Below are positions 29,271 to 37,534 of a stretch of DNA of 64,000 nt, piece by piece; position 1 is the first letter of the stretch, and every line of letters begins with the position of its first letter. Source of the DNA: Candidatus Rokuibacteriota bacterium. Its GTDB lineage: Bacteria > Methylomirabilota > Methylomirabilia > Rokubacteriales > CSP1-6. Below the pieces are notes generated by a model that saw nothing but the letters and a program-made list of their open reading frames with translations, ran no database searches and was not told the origin of the DNA. The position numbers and the translations under genes were made by a program. The stretch covers positions 62,001-126,000 of the forward strand of contig QHSX01000065.1 of NCBI GenBank assembly GCA_003221695.1, in the 5' to 3' direction.

Positions 29271-29674
29271 CGCCGGGCGGCGAACGCTGCGGGCGAGACC
29301 GCGGTGGACGGGAAGGCGGAGAGGATCGGCCGGTCGCTCGTGACGAACCAGACGTGAAGATCCAGAGCGAGCACCACAAACTCACAGTCATAGGCGGAGC
29401 ACCCCGTACGCGCCGCGAGCTGGAGGACCGGTTGGGATGCGACGGTATATTCCCCGCCCGCCATCCTCAGCTCGGCCTCGTGCGTCATGCGGACCGCGTC
29501 GTCGAGGTCGAGCGCGCGTCGACGCGCGAGGCCCGCCACGACGTTGCGGAACTCGGAGCGCCAGAGCAGAGGGGCCACCCACACGGGATCGCGGACTAAG
29601 ACTCGTTCCGCCTGGCCAGTGTTCGCTCCGCTCACGTACAGGTAGACGAGGAGGTTCGTGTCGACGACGATCAC
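29267..29674 (-). CDS. PIN-domain toxin (VapC/FitB type)
   Basis: 135 aa PIN ribonuclease. The four acidic sites are visible: Asp in [10 protein letters not shown], Glu in RSEFRNVV, Asp in SAYDCEFV and Asp in TSDRPIL. GTG at 29674 overlaps the antitoxin stop by 4 bases (GTGA), so the two are coupled. In the family the toxin cuts tRNA or rRNA when released from its antitoxin. Its 3' end converges with and overlaps dapL by 4 bases. Confidence 0.88.
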   Translation of the reverse strand: MIVVDTNLLVYLYVSGANTGQAERVLVRDPVWVAPLLWRSEFRNVVAGLARRRALDLDDAVRMTHEAELRMAGGEYTVASQPVLQLAARTGCSAYDCEFVVLALDLHVWFVTSDRPILSAFPSTAVSPAAFAARR

Positions 29675-29913
29675 GCGCGCCCGGCGGCCTTGAGTCGCGC
29701 CAGCGTCCGGTCGTTCAGACGCATGCCGGCCGGCGTCCGTCTGACTTCGCGCGCGCGCGCCAGCAGAGTCTCGGGGTCCACCGGCGCCGTCTGCGCGAGC
29801 GCCTCCAGGCACGCGACGACCTCACGGTTGAGGCTCCGTCGGTGCAGAGTCGCTCTGGCCTTGAGACGGCGGACGAGCGGATCGGGGACGTTCTTGATCG
29901 TCAGGGTCGCCAT
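29671..29913 (-). CDS. FitA/VapB-like ribbon-helix-helix antitoxin
   Basis: 80 aa. The N-terminal half (ATLTIKNVPDPLVRRLKARA) is the RHH DNA-binding domain typical of FitA; the C-terminal half (about 45-80) should wrap the toxin. ATG at 29913 has GGGGAGG upstream. The 22-45 bases before it hold an imperfect 24-bp palindrome, a likely autoregulatory operator. It is the first gene of the two-gene module and overlaps the toxin by 4 bases. Confidence 0.88.
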   Translation of the reverse strand: MATLTIKNVPDPLVRRLKARATLHRRSLNREVVACLEALAQTAPVDPETLLARAREVRRTPAGMRLNDRTLARLKAAGRA

Positions 29914-29934
29914 CGGCGCGCCTCCCCTCCATGT

Positions 29935-29958
29935 ATCCAAATTGGTACCAAAATGGAT
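29935..29958. promoter_or_regulatory. Palindrome upstream of the FitAB-type module, candidate operator
   Basis: 24-bp imperfect palindrome, 10 of 12 base pairs matching, centred between 29946 and 29947; the inner 10 bases TTGGTACCAA are perfect and the outer arms are ATCCA/TGGAT. It is conspicuously A/T-rich for this genome and ends 22 bases before the antitoxin start. Confidence 0.6.
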
Positions 29959-29972
29959 CCACACGAGGATAG

Positions 29973-29991
29973 CGCGGGGCTTCGGCCCGCG
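29973..29991. terminator. Hairpin with TTCG tetraloop upstream of the toxin-antitoxin module
   Basis: CGCGGGGC (29973-29980) and GCCCGCG (29985-29991) pair around TTCG with one bulged G. It lies between the end of rpoA and the antitoxin promoter on the same strand, so it can isolate the two units. Confidence 0.4.
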
Positions 29992-30053
29992 TCAATGAGC
30001 TCGGCGGCCCGACCGCCGGCTCCGCCGGCGCAACCGATCCTAGGGGGAGGTAT

Positions 30054-30079
30054 CGGAAGGGGGGCGAAGCCCCCCTCCG
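30054..30079. terminator. GC-rich hairpin after rpoA
   Basis: Stem of 11 pairs with one bulged A: CGGAAGGGGGGC (30054-30065) with GCCCCCCTCCG (30069-30079), GAA loop. It is 7 bases beyond the rpoA stop. Its sequence resembles the hairpin arms at 22286-22342. Confidence 0.55.
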
Positions 30080-30085
30080 AGTAGA

Positions 30086-31081
30086 CTAGCCCTCGTACGC
30101 GCGCTCGTACTGGGCGCGCAGGCGCTCGAGCTCCTCGGGGTCGAGACGCATGCCCAGCGAGAGGCCCATCTCGCCGAGGATCGTCTTGATCTCGTTGAGC
30201 GACTTCTTGCCGAAGTTCTTCGTCTTCAACAGCTCGGCCTCGGTCTTCTGGACGAGATCAGCGATGGTCCGGATGTTGGCGGTCTTGAGGCAGTTCGAGG
30301 CGCGGACGGAGAGTTCGAGCTCGTCCACGTTGCGGAAGAGGTTCTCGTTCAGCTCGGTCCGCGGCCGCGTCTCGTCGCGTTCGGCCGCCTCCTCCTCCGG
30401 CGTCGTCTCGGGGAAGTCCGTGAGCAGCTCGAAGTGGTCCTCGAGGATCCGTGACGCCTCGGCGACCGCGGCGGCCGGCGCGACGCTGCCGTCGGTCCAC
30501 ACCTCGAGGATGAGCCGCTCCCTCCCGGTCGCCACGGGCTCGATGTGGAAGTTCACGCGCTCGACCGGCGAGAAGTCGGCGTCGAGCAGGATCGCGTTGA
30601 TGGGCATGGCCTCGGGTTCGCGCTTCTCGGCGGACACGTAGCCGCGACCGCGCTCGACGCACACCTCCATCTCGAACACCCCGTCCTTGTCGAGCGTGGC
30701 GAGCGGGATGTCGGGCGTGAGGACCTCGATGTCGGCGTCCTTCTCGAAGTCGCTCGCCTTGACCACGCCCGTGCCCTGCGCCCGGAGCCGAAGGATCTTT
30801 GGACGGTTGACGTGGAGCGCGAAGACCACCTTCCGGAGGTTGAGCATGATGTCGAGCGTGTCCTCCATGACCCCCGGGAGGTGCGAGAACTCGTGGAGCA
30901 CGTTCTCGATCTTCACCCACGTCGGCGCGGCCCCATGGATGGCCGACAGGAGGGCGCGGCGGTAGGCGATGGCCACGGTCAGCGCGAAGCCGGGCTCGAA
31001 GGGCTCCATGACCAGCTTGCCGTAGTTCTTTTCCTGGACGGCCCAGTCGTGACGCGCGGGAAGCTCAAGCTCCACCATCAA
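30086..31081 (-). CDS. rpoA: RNA polymerase alpha subunit, divergent and solitary
   Basis: 331 aa, normal alpha length. The C-terminal domain is well kept: [19 protein letters not shown] with R260 equivalent to the UP-element-binding Arg, then [16 protein letters not shown] and LGMRL. The N-terminal domain is odd: where alpha normally reads T-L-G-N-x-L-R-R it reads [12 protein letters not shown] (35-46), losing the conserved Gly and Asn. Other anchors ([33 protein letters not shown]) are present. It is not next to rpsM, rpsK, rpsD or rplQ, its usual neighbours. It may be the only alpha, moved, or a second copy. Divergent from mltG. Confidence 0.9.
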   Translation of the reverse strand: MMVELELPARHDWAVQEKNYGKLVMEPFEPGFALTVAIAYRRALLSAIHGAAPTWVKIENVLHEFSHLPGVMEDTLDIMLNLRKVVFALHVNRPKILRLRAQGTGVVKASDFEKDADIEVLTPDIPLATLDKDGVFEMEVCVERGRGYVSAEKREPEAMPINAILLDADFSPVERVNFHIEPVATGRERLILEVWTDGSVAPAAAVAEASRILEDHFELLTDFPETTPEEEAAERDETRPRTELNENLFRNVDELELSVRASNCLKTANIRTIADLVQKTEAELLKTKNFGKKSLNEIKTILGEMGLSLGMRLDPEELERLRAQYERAYEG

Positions 31082-31142
31082 GACCCCCTCAGAGATGACC
31101 CGGTCGTGAGGAACACGCGATGCTCGCGCCCCCAGGCCGCTC

Positions 31143-31151
31143 AGTATACCA
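31143..31151 (-). promoter_or_regulatory. Extended -10 element for rpoA
   Basis: On the minus strand the sequence is TGGTATACT, a near-consensus extended -10 (TG-N-TATACT). It would give a leader of about 55 bases before the rpoA ATG. No good -35 is seen. Confidence 0.4.
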
Positions 31152-31178
31152 GAGGTTCAATGTTACACTCGTAGAATC

Positions 31179-32177
31179 ATGGGGTTGCGTCCTCTTCCGA
31201 GCGCCCTGACCCTGGGGGCTGCCGTGCTCGCCACGGTGCTCGTCTGGGAGGTCTTCACCCCCGCGCCGGCGCTCGACGGCGGACGCGTGGTGGTCGAGAT
31301 CCCCGCCCACCGGGGGGTCTTCGGAGTCGCCGCCACGCTCCGGGACGCCGGCGTCATCCGGAGTCGCGCGGCGTTCATCGCCCTGACCCTGGTCCGGGGC
31401 AGCGCGCGCAAGCTCCGGGCCGGCGAGTACGAAGTCGAGCCCACGACCGACACACTGGGCGTCCTGCGGCTCCTCGAGACCGGCCGGGTCAAGCAGCACG
31501 TCGTCCTCCACCCGGAGGGCGCGACCGTCACCGAGCTCGCCGGTGAGCTCGAGCGGGAGGGCATCGCGAGCGCCGCGGCGACCCTGCACGTCGCGCACGA
31601 TCCGGCGTTCCTTCGCCCGCTCGGCATCCCGGGCCCGAGCGTCGAGGGCTACCTCTTCCCGGACACCTACCAGTTCGTGCGCGGGATGACGCCCGAGGAG
31701 ATCCTGACACGCATGGTCCAGCGCCTCCGCGCGAAGCTCGCGCCCGACACGCTCGCGCGCGCCCGCAGCCGCGGGCTCGACCTCCACGGACTCCTCACCC
31801 TCGCGTCGATCGTCGAGCGCGAGGCGGTCGCGCGCGACGAGATGCGATTGATCTCGGCGGTGTTCTGGAACCGGCTGAAGCTCGACATGCCGCTCCAGGC
31901 AGACCCGACGGTGCAGTATGCGCTCGACAAGGAGCGCCGCGCCCTCACCCGCGCCGATCTCCTCGTCGACCATCCGTTCAACACGTACCGCCGCCCGGGG
32001 CTCCCGCCGGGGCCGATCGCGAGTCCGGGCCTCGGGGCGCTCGCGGCCACGCTCGACCCCGCGCCGGTGAAGTACCTCTACTTCGTCGCGATGGACGATC
32101 GCCGCCACTACTTCTCGACGACGATCGAACAGCACAACGCCGCCGTCGCCCGGTACCGGCTCGCCCGCAGTCGCTGA
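31179..32177 (+). CDS. mltG: Endolytic murein transglycosylase MltG (YceG)
   Basis: 332 aa. An N-terminal membrane helix (about 9-26) is followed by a LysM-like subdomain and the YceG catalytic domain with Glu213 in LASIVEREA, and the family hallmarks SVEGYLFPDTYQF, LQADPTVQYAL, PFNTYRRPGLPPGPI and YFVAMDD. It cuts nascent glycan strands in the periplasm and so sets chain length. It reads away from rpoA with a short gap. The next gene starts 21 bases later. Confidence 0.95.
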   Translation: MGLRPLPSALTLGAAVLATVLVWEVFTPAPALDGGRVVVEIPAHRGVFGVAATLRDAGVIRSRAAFIALTLVRGSARKLRAGEYEVEPTTDTLGVLRLLETGRVKQHVVLHPEGATVTELAGELEREGIASAAATLHVAHDPAFLRPLGIPGPSVEGYLFPDTYQFVRGMTPEEILTRMVQRLRAKLAPDTLARARSRGLDLHGLLTLASIVEREAVARDEMRLISAVFWNRLKLDMPLQADPTVQYALDKERRALTRADLLVDHPFNTYRRPGLPPGPIASPGLGALAATLDPAPVKYLYFVAMDDRRHYFSTTIEQHNAAVARYRLARSR

Positions 32178-32198
32178 ACGTGCTATAAAACCCGCGAC

Positions 32199-32870
32199 AT
32201 GATGCGCTCCACCGCGCTCGACCCCGCGGTCCTGCGCCCGGGGGCCCGCCACCCGCTGCCGCTGCTCTACCGCCTGTTCCGCGCGCCGGCGCGCCGGCTC
32301 CTCGAACGCGTCTTCGACCTCGCCGTCGAGGGGCTCGAGCACCTGCCCGCGACCGGGCCCTACATCGTCGCCGCGAACCACCACAACTACCTCGACGGTG
32401 TGGTGCTCGGCGCGGTCGTGTCCGAGCCGATCCGCTTCATCGTGATGCCGCGCGTGTGGCGGGCGACCCCGCTCCACCCGCTCTTCCACCGGCACGTCGG
32501 CTCGATCCCGATCAACCTCGAGCGACCGGATCCGGGTGCGCTCCGTCGCGCGCTCGGGGCGCTCGCCGCGGGGCGCGTGGTCGGCATCTTCCCCGAGGGC
32601 CCCTTCAGCGTCCGCGGGCGGCTCGAGCGCGGCCTGCCCGGCGTCGCGCTCCTGGCGCTCCGCTCGGGCGCGCCGGTCATCCCCGCCGGAATCACCGGCA
32701 CGTACGAGGCGCTCGCCGAGCGCTGGGGCCACATTCCGCGGCGGAGCGCGCTGCGCGTCCGCTTCGGGCCGCCGCGTCGCTTTCTCCCGGACGGCGCGCA
32801 CCGCCGGCGGACGGCGCGGCAAAGCGTGACCCAGCGGATCATGGACGACATCGCCGCGCTGCTCTCGTGA
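32199..32870 (+). CDS. plsC: 1-acyl-glycerol-3-phosphate acyltransferase-like protein
   Basis: 223 aa PlsC-family acyltransferase. The catalytic H-x4-D is in AANHHNYLDG (about 66), the glycerophosphate-binding motif is FPEGPFS (about 131) and the GAPVIPAGI block is also present. It would acylate lysophosphatidate at the inner membrane, though related enzymes act on other lysolipids. A TGCTATAAA sequence (32179-32187) resembles an extended -10 but lies very close to the ATG. The stop overlaps the argH start (GTGA). Confidence 0.85.
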   Translation: MMRSTALDPAVLRPGARHPLPLLYRLFRAPARRLLERVFDLAVEGLEHLPATGPYIVAANHHNYLDGVVLGAVVSEPIRFIVMPRVWRATPLHPLFHRHVGSIPINLERPDPGALRRALGALAAGRVVGIFPEGPFSVRGRLERGLPGVALLALRSGAPVIPAGITGTYEALAERWGHIPRRSALRVRFGPPRRFLPDGAHRRRTARQSVTQRIMDDIAALLS

Positions 32871-34279
32871 CGCCCCGGTCCGGACGCCGGAGGGTCGGGA
32901 AGAACAAGCCGTGGTCGGGCCGCTTCACGCGCTCCGCCGATCCGACGGCGGAGCGCTTCACCGGATCGCTCGCCTTCGACCAGCGCCTCTGGCCCTGGGA
33001 CCTGACGGGCAGCGTCGCGTGGGCGAAGGCGCTCGGCCGTGCCGGGCTCCTCACGGCCTCCGAGCGCGACACGATCGTGCGCGGCCTCGAGGCCGTCCGG
33101 GGCGAGCTCACGACCGGTGCGTTCCCGTTCCGGCCCGAGCTCGAAGACATCCACATGAACGTCGAGCGGCGACTCCAGGAACTGATCGGCGACGTCGCCG
33201 GCAAGCTTCACACGGGCCGCTCGCGCAACGACCAGATCGCCCTCGACGAACGCCTCTATCTGAAAGACGTCGTCGCGCGCGTCGACGAGGGGCTGCGGCG
33301 CGTGCAGGAAGCCCTCGTCGCGCGGGCCGCGGAAACCGTCGACGCGCCGCTGCCCGGGTACACGCACCTGCAGCGCGCCCAGCCCGTCGTGCTCGCGCAC
33401 CATCTGCTCGCGTACGTTTTCATGCTCCAGCGCGATCGCGAGAGGTTCCGTGACTCGGCGGCACGGGCCGACGTCCTTCCGCTCGGCGCGGCGGCGCTCG
33501 CGGGCACCGCGTTCCCGATCGACCGCGAGGCGCTGGCGAAAGACCTGGGGTTCGCCGCGGTCTCTCCGAACAGCCTCGACGCCGTGAGCGACCGCGACTA
33601 CGTCCTCGAGTTCCTGGCGGCGGGCGCGCTGGCGGGCATGCACTTCTCACGGCTCGCGGGGGACCTCACGCTCTGGGCGACCGCCGAGTTCGGCTTCGTC
33701 GAGTTCGCGGACGCGTTCGCGACGGGCTCGTCCATCATGCCGCAGAAGAAGAACCCCGACGTCGCCGAGCTGATCCGGGGCAAGAGCGGCCGTCTCTACG
33801 GCAACCTCGTCGCCGTGTTGACGACGATGAAGGGCCTGCCGCTCGCGTACAACGCCGACATGCAGGAGGACAAGGAGCCGTTCTTCGACTCCGTGGACAC
33901 GCTCGAGGCGATCCTCGGCGTCCTGCCGCCGCTCCTCGCGGCGCTCACCTTCCGCACCGATCGGATGCGACGCGCGGCGGGAGAGCACTTCTCGACCGCC
34001 ACCGATCTCGCGGACTACCTCGTGAAGAAGGGCGTGCCCTTTCGCCAGGCGCACGAGGTCGTCGGCCGGCTCGTGCGCTACGCCCTCGACGAGGGCAAGA
34101 CGCTCGAAGACCTCACGCTTCCCGAGCTGCGGCGCTTCTCGCCGCTGATCGACGGTGACGTCAAGGACGCGATCACGGTGGAGGCCTCGATCCGCGCGCG
34201 GGCCGTGACCGGCGGCACGGCGCCGGCGGCCGTGCGGCGCACGCTCGCGCTGGCTCGTGCCCTGATCGCCCGCGGATGA
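32867..34279 (+). CDS. argH: Argininosuccinate lyase
   Basis: 470 aa. It splits argininosuccinate into arginine and fumarate, the last step of arginine synthesis. The N terminus has the typical KPWSGRF, followed by HTGRSRNDQI, GYTHLQRAQP with the catalytic His region, and the mobile signature loop GSSIMPQKKNPD near 288 with the catalytic Ser. GTG at 32867 overlaps the plsC stop; no closer start is in frame. First gene of a coupled run with the FN3 lipoprotein, lysA and dapA. No other arg gene is in the window. Confidence 0.95.
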   Translation: MTPRSGRRRVGKNKPWSGRFTRSADPTAERFTGSLAFDQRLWPWDLTGSVAWAKALGRAGLLTASERDTIVRGLEAVRGELTTGAFPFRPELEDIHMNVERRLQELIGDVAGKLHTGRSRNDQIALDERLYLKDVVARVDEGLRRVQEALVARAAETVDAPLPGYTHLQRAQPVVLAHHLLAYVFMLQRDRERFRDSAARADVLPLGAAALAGTAFPIDREALAKDLGFAAVSPNSLDAVSDRDYVLEFLAAGALAGMHFSRLAGDLTLWATAEFGFVEFADAFATGSSIMPQKKNPDVAELIRGKSGRLYGNLVAVLTTMKGLPLAYNADMQEDKEPFFDSVDTLEAILGVLPPLLAALTFRTDRMRRAAGEHFSTATDLADYLVKKGVPFRQAHEVVGRLVRYALDEGKTLEDLTLPELRRFSPLIDGDVKDAITVEASIRARAVTGGTAPAAVRRTLALARALIARG

Positions 34280-35352
34280 GCCCCCGCGCGCGCCGCGCGG
34301 CGGGCGTCCTCCTGGCGGCGCTCGGCCTGGCGGCGTGCGGGCGCAAGGGACCGCCGGCCGCGCCCGAGACGCGCGTCCCGCGGGCCGTCGGCGACCTCAC
34401 CGTCGTCATCCGCGAGTCGACCGTCGAGCTCACCTGGACCAACCCCGTACGGCGTGTCGACTCGACCCCCCTGCGCGACCTCACGCTGGCGCGCGTCTTC
34501 CGCGTGGACGACGCCGGGGGTGGAGAGCCGAAGGCCGCGATGCAGGTCGACGGTCGGATCGCCGGCTACATGGAGGTCGCGACCGTCCCCCTCGACGCGC
34601 CGGCGCCGGCGCGCGTGGCGGGCCCCCGCGTCACCGTCGTCGACGACCGGGACCTCGCGTACGGCCGGCGCTACACCTACGTGGTCGTCACCGCCGACGC
34701 GCGCCGGCGTACGAGCCCGCCCTCGCGACGCGTCTCGGTCACCTATCTCGCCGCGCCCGAGCCGCCCGTGAGCGTCACGGCGCGTCCCGGGGAGCGCGAG
34801 GCGCGCCTGGCCTGGCAGCCCCCGGCGCGGCTCGTGGACGGGAGCCCCGCGACGGGCCCGCTCGCCTACGAGGTGCTCCGCGCGGCTGCGGCGGACGCGG
34901 AACTCACGCCCGTGGCGACGGCGGCGCCCGGTCAGCTCACATTCACCGATCACGGATTGGAGAACGAGCGCGCCTACTCGTACGCGGTCCGCGCCCTCCG
35001 CACCGAGGGCGGGACGACGGCCTACGGCGCGCCGTCCGCGCGCGTCGCGGTGACCCCGCGGAAGACGACGCCGCCCGCGCCGCCGGCGAACCTCGTCGCG
35101 ATTCCATCCGAAGCCACGGTGCGGCTCACGTGGAGTCCGAGCGCGGACTCCGACGTCGCGGGCTACATCATCTACCGCGCCCCCGCTCGTGGCCCCTTCG
35201 TCCGCGTGGGCTCGACGCGCGCGCCGACGACCGCGTTCGTCGATCGCGACGTGCCGCGGGGCACGTACCGGTACGCCGTGACGGCGCAGGATGCGGCGTC
35301 GCTCCCCAACCAGAGCCGACACTCCGACGAGGTGACGGTCACCGTGCCTTGA
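34276..35352 (+). CDS. Lipoprotein with LptM-like N terminus and fibronectin type III domains
   Basis: 358 aa. The signal peptide ends in a lipobox (GLAAC, Cys21), so a mature lipoprotein. The first mature residues, CGRKGPPAAP, resemble the CGLKGPLYFP motif of LptM (YifL), the small lipoprotein that helps assemble LptD. Instead of ending there, the protein continues with beta-sandwich repeats of fibronectin III type (about 38-140, 145-245 and 255-350; for example TVRLTWSPSADSDVAGYIIYR). LptM-type genes often sit just before lysA, and so does this one. It overlaps argH by ATGA. Function is inferred, not shown. Confidence 0.8.
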   Translation: MSPRARRAAGVLLAALGLAACGRKGPPAAPETRVPRAVGDLTVVIRESTVELTWTNPVRRVDSTPLRDLTLARVFRVDDAGGGEPKAAMQVDGRIAGYMEVATVPLDAPAPARVAGPRVTVVDDRDLAYGRRYTYVVVTADARRRTSPPSRRVSVTYLAAPEPPVSVTARPGEREARLAWQPPARLVDGSPATGPLAYEVLRAAAADAELTPVATAAPGQLTFTDHGLENERAYSYAVRALRTEGGTTAYGAPSARVAVTPRKTTPPAPPANLVAIPSEATVRLTWSPSADSDVAGYIIYRAPARGPFVRVGSTRAPTTAFVDRDVPRGTYRYAVTAQDAASLPNQSRHSDEVTVTVP

Positions 35353-35387
35353 CTTCACCCCGCGTGAATGCTACGAACAAACGTTAC

Positions 35388-36641
35388 ATGGAGCACTTCG
35401 CCTACCGGCACTCCGACCTCTGCTGCGAGCAGGTGTCACTGCGCTCCCTCGCCGCCGACGTGGGCACGCCCGCGTACGTGTACTCGAAGGCGGCCCTGCT
35501 CGAGGGCTACCGGGGCTACGACGACGCCTTCGCCGACGTCCCCCACGTCGTCTGCTACTCGGTGAAGGCCAACGCGAATCTCGGCGTGCTCGGGACGCTC
35601 GCACGCGCCGGTGCCGGCGCCGACATCGTGTCGGGCGGCGAGCTCTTCCGCGCGCTGCGCGCGGGCTTTCCGCCCGGCAAGATCATCTTCTCCGGCGTGG
35701 GCAAGACGCGTGACGAGCTCCGCGACGCGCTCAAGGCGGAGATCCTCATGTTCAACGTCGAGTCGCTGGGCGAGCTCCGGGCGCTCGACGAGATCGCCCG
35801 GGAGATGGGCGTGCGGGCGCCCGTGGCGCTCCGCGTGAATCCCGACGTGGACCCCGAGACCCACCCGTACATCGCCACCGGGCTCAAGACCTCCAAGTTC
35901 GGGATCCCGTTCGCGCAGGCGCTCGAGGCGTACGCGGAGGCGGCGAGCCTCAAGGGTGTGGAGGTCGTCGGCGCGGACATTCACATCGGCTCGCAGCTCA
36001 CCCGGACCTCGCCGCTCGCCGACGCGGTCGCGCGCGTCGCCGCGCTCGTGAAGACGCTCCGCGAGCGCTCGGTCGAGGTCCGCGTCGTCGACGTCGGGGG
36101 CGGCCTCGGCATCCGCTACCGTAAGGACGAGGCGCCCCCGACCCACCGCGACTACGCGAGGGTGCTGCTGCCGGTGCTGCGCGAGCTCGGCGTCACCGTG
36201 CTGCTCGAGCCCGGCCGGTCCATCGTCGGGAACGCGGGTGTCCTCCTCACCCGCGTGCTCTACCGCAAGGACACGGGCGACAAGAAGTTCGTGGTCGTCG
36301 ACGCGGCGATGAACGACCTCATCCGCCCCGCGCTCTACGACGCGTACCACGAGATCCAGCCGGTCGCGGAGGCGCGGCTCGGTGCGCCCGCGGAGACGGT
36401 CGACGTCGTCGGGCCCATCTGCGAGTCGGGGGACTTCCTCGCGAAGGACCGCGCGCTGGCGCGGACCGAGGAGGGTGACCTCCTCGCGGTCATGAGCGCC
36501 GGCGCCTATGGCTCCGCGATGGCGTCCAACTACAACACGCGGCCGCGCGCCGTCGAGGTGCTCGTGGACGGTAACCGCTACACGATCGTGCGCCGCCGGG
36601 AGACCTACGAGGACCTGGTGGCGGGGGAGACGGTCCTATGA
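35388..36641 (+). CDS. lysA: Diaminopimelate decarboxylase
   Basis: 417 aa PLP enzyme of the alanine-racemase fold that makes lysine from meso-diaminopimelate. The PLP lysine is K60 in CYSVKANAN, followed by HIGSQLT, the glycine-rich phosphate loop VDVGGGLGI, and GPICESGD with the active-site Cys. ATG at 35388 gives the usual MEHFAYR start; GTG at 35364 is an in-frame alternative. It overlaps dapA by ATGA. With dapA, dapB and dapL it covers most of the DapL lysine pathway; dapF is missing here. Confidence 0.95.
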   Translation: MEHFAYRHSDLCCEQVSLRSLAADVGTPAYVYSKAALLEGYRGYDDAFADVPHVVCYSVKANANLGVLGTLARAGAGADIVSGGELFRALRAGFPPGKIIFSGVGKTRDELRDALKAEILMFNVESLGELRALDEIAREMGVRAPVALRVNPDVDPETHPYIATGLKTSKFGIPFAQALEAYAEAASLKGVEVVGADIHIGSQLTRTSPLADAVARVAALVKTLRERSVEVRVVDVGGGLGIRYRKDEAPPTHRDYARVLLPVLRELGVTVLLEPGRSIVGNAGVLLTRVLYRKDTGDKKFVVVDAAMNDLIRPALYDAYHEIQPVAEARLGAPAETVDVVGPICESGDFLAKDRALARTEEGDLLAVMSAGAYGSAMASNYNTRPRAVEVLVDGNRYTIVRRRETYEDLVAGETVL

Positions 36642-37525
36642 GTGCACCGTTCCAGGGCTCGTTCGTCGCACTGGTCACCCCGTTCCGGAACGGCAGGCTC
36701 GACGAGGCGAAGGTGCGGGAGCTCGTCGAGCTCCACGCGAGTCACGGGACCGACGGGATCGTCCCCTGCGGGACCACGGGAGAATCGCCGACGCTCTCGC
36801 ACGACGAGCACAAGCGCGTGGTCGAGGTCGTGATCGAGGCCGCCCGCGGGCGGCTCAAGGTCGTCGCGGGCACCGGCTCGAACTCGACGGCCGAGGCGAT
36901 CGACCTGACCCGACACGCCGAGCGCGTGGGGGCCGCGGGCGCGCTGATCGTCAACCCGTACTACAACAAGCCCACGCAGGACGGGCTCTACCGTCACTTC
37001 CGTGCGGTCGCCGAGGCCGTCGCAATCCCGATCCTCGTCTACAACATCCAGAGCCGCACGGCCGTCAACGTCGAGACGGCGACCCTGGAGCGTCTGGTCC
37101 GCGACGTGAGGAACGTCGCGGGCGTGAAGGAGGCGTCGGGGTCGCTCGACCAGATGAGCCAGGTGATCGCGGCGTGCGGGCCCGACTTCTCGGTCCTCTC
37201 GGGCGACGACAACCTCACGCTTCCGCTCCTCGCGATCGGCGGCCACGGCGTCATCTCGGTCATCGCCAATATCCTGCCGCGCGAGACCGCCGACATGGTC
37301 CACGCCGCGCTCGAGGGTGACTGGAAGCGCGCGCGTGACCTCCACTACCGGCTCTTCCCGCTGGCGCGGGCCGCGTTCCTCGAGACGAACCCCATCCCGA
37401 TCAAAGAGGCGATGGCGATGGCCGGCATGATCGAGCCGGAGTTCCGGCTGCCGATGTGCCGGATGAGCGACGCGAACCGCGAGCGGTTGCGCGCGATCCT
37501 CACGCAGTATGCCCTCGTGAAGTAG
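36638..37525 (+). CDS. dapA: 4-hydroxy-tetrahydrodipicolinate synthase
   Basis: 295 aa TIM-barrel aldolase. It condenses pyruvate with aspartate semialdehyde. The Schiff-base lysine is K164 in AGVKEASGS, the catalytic Tyr is Y135 in VYNIQSRT (where most enzymes read YNVPGRT), and the GTTGESPTLSHDEH motif is present. It overlaps lysA by 4 bases and leads to dapB after 9 bases. Feedback by lysine cannot be judged from the sequence. Confidence 0.95.
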   Translation: MSAPFQGSFVALVTPFRNGRLDEAKVRELVELHASHGTDGIVPCGTTGESPTLSHDEHKRVVEVVIEAARGRLKVVAGTGSNSTAEAIDLTRHAERVGAAGALIVNPYYNKPTQDGLYRHFRAVAEAVAIPILVYNIQSRTAVNVETATLERLVRDVRNVAGVKEASGSLDQMSQVIAACGPDFSVLSGDDNLTLPLLAIGGHGVISVIANILPRETADMVHAALEGDWKRARDLHYRLFPLARAAFLETNPIPIKEAMAMAGMIEPEFRLPMCRMSDANRERLRAILTQYALVK

Positions 37526-37534
37526 CCGCCCACG

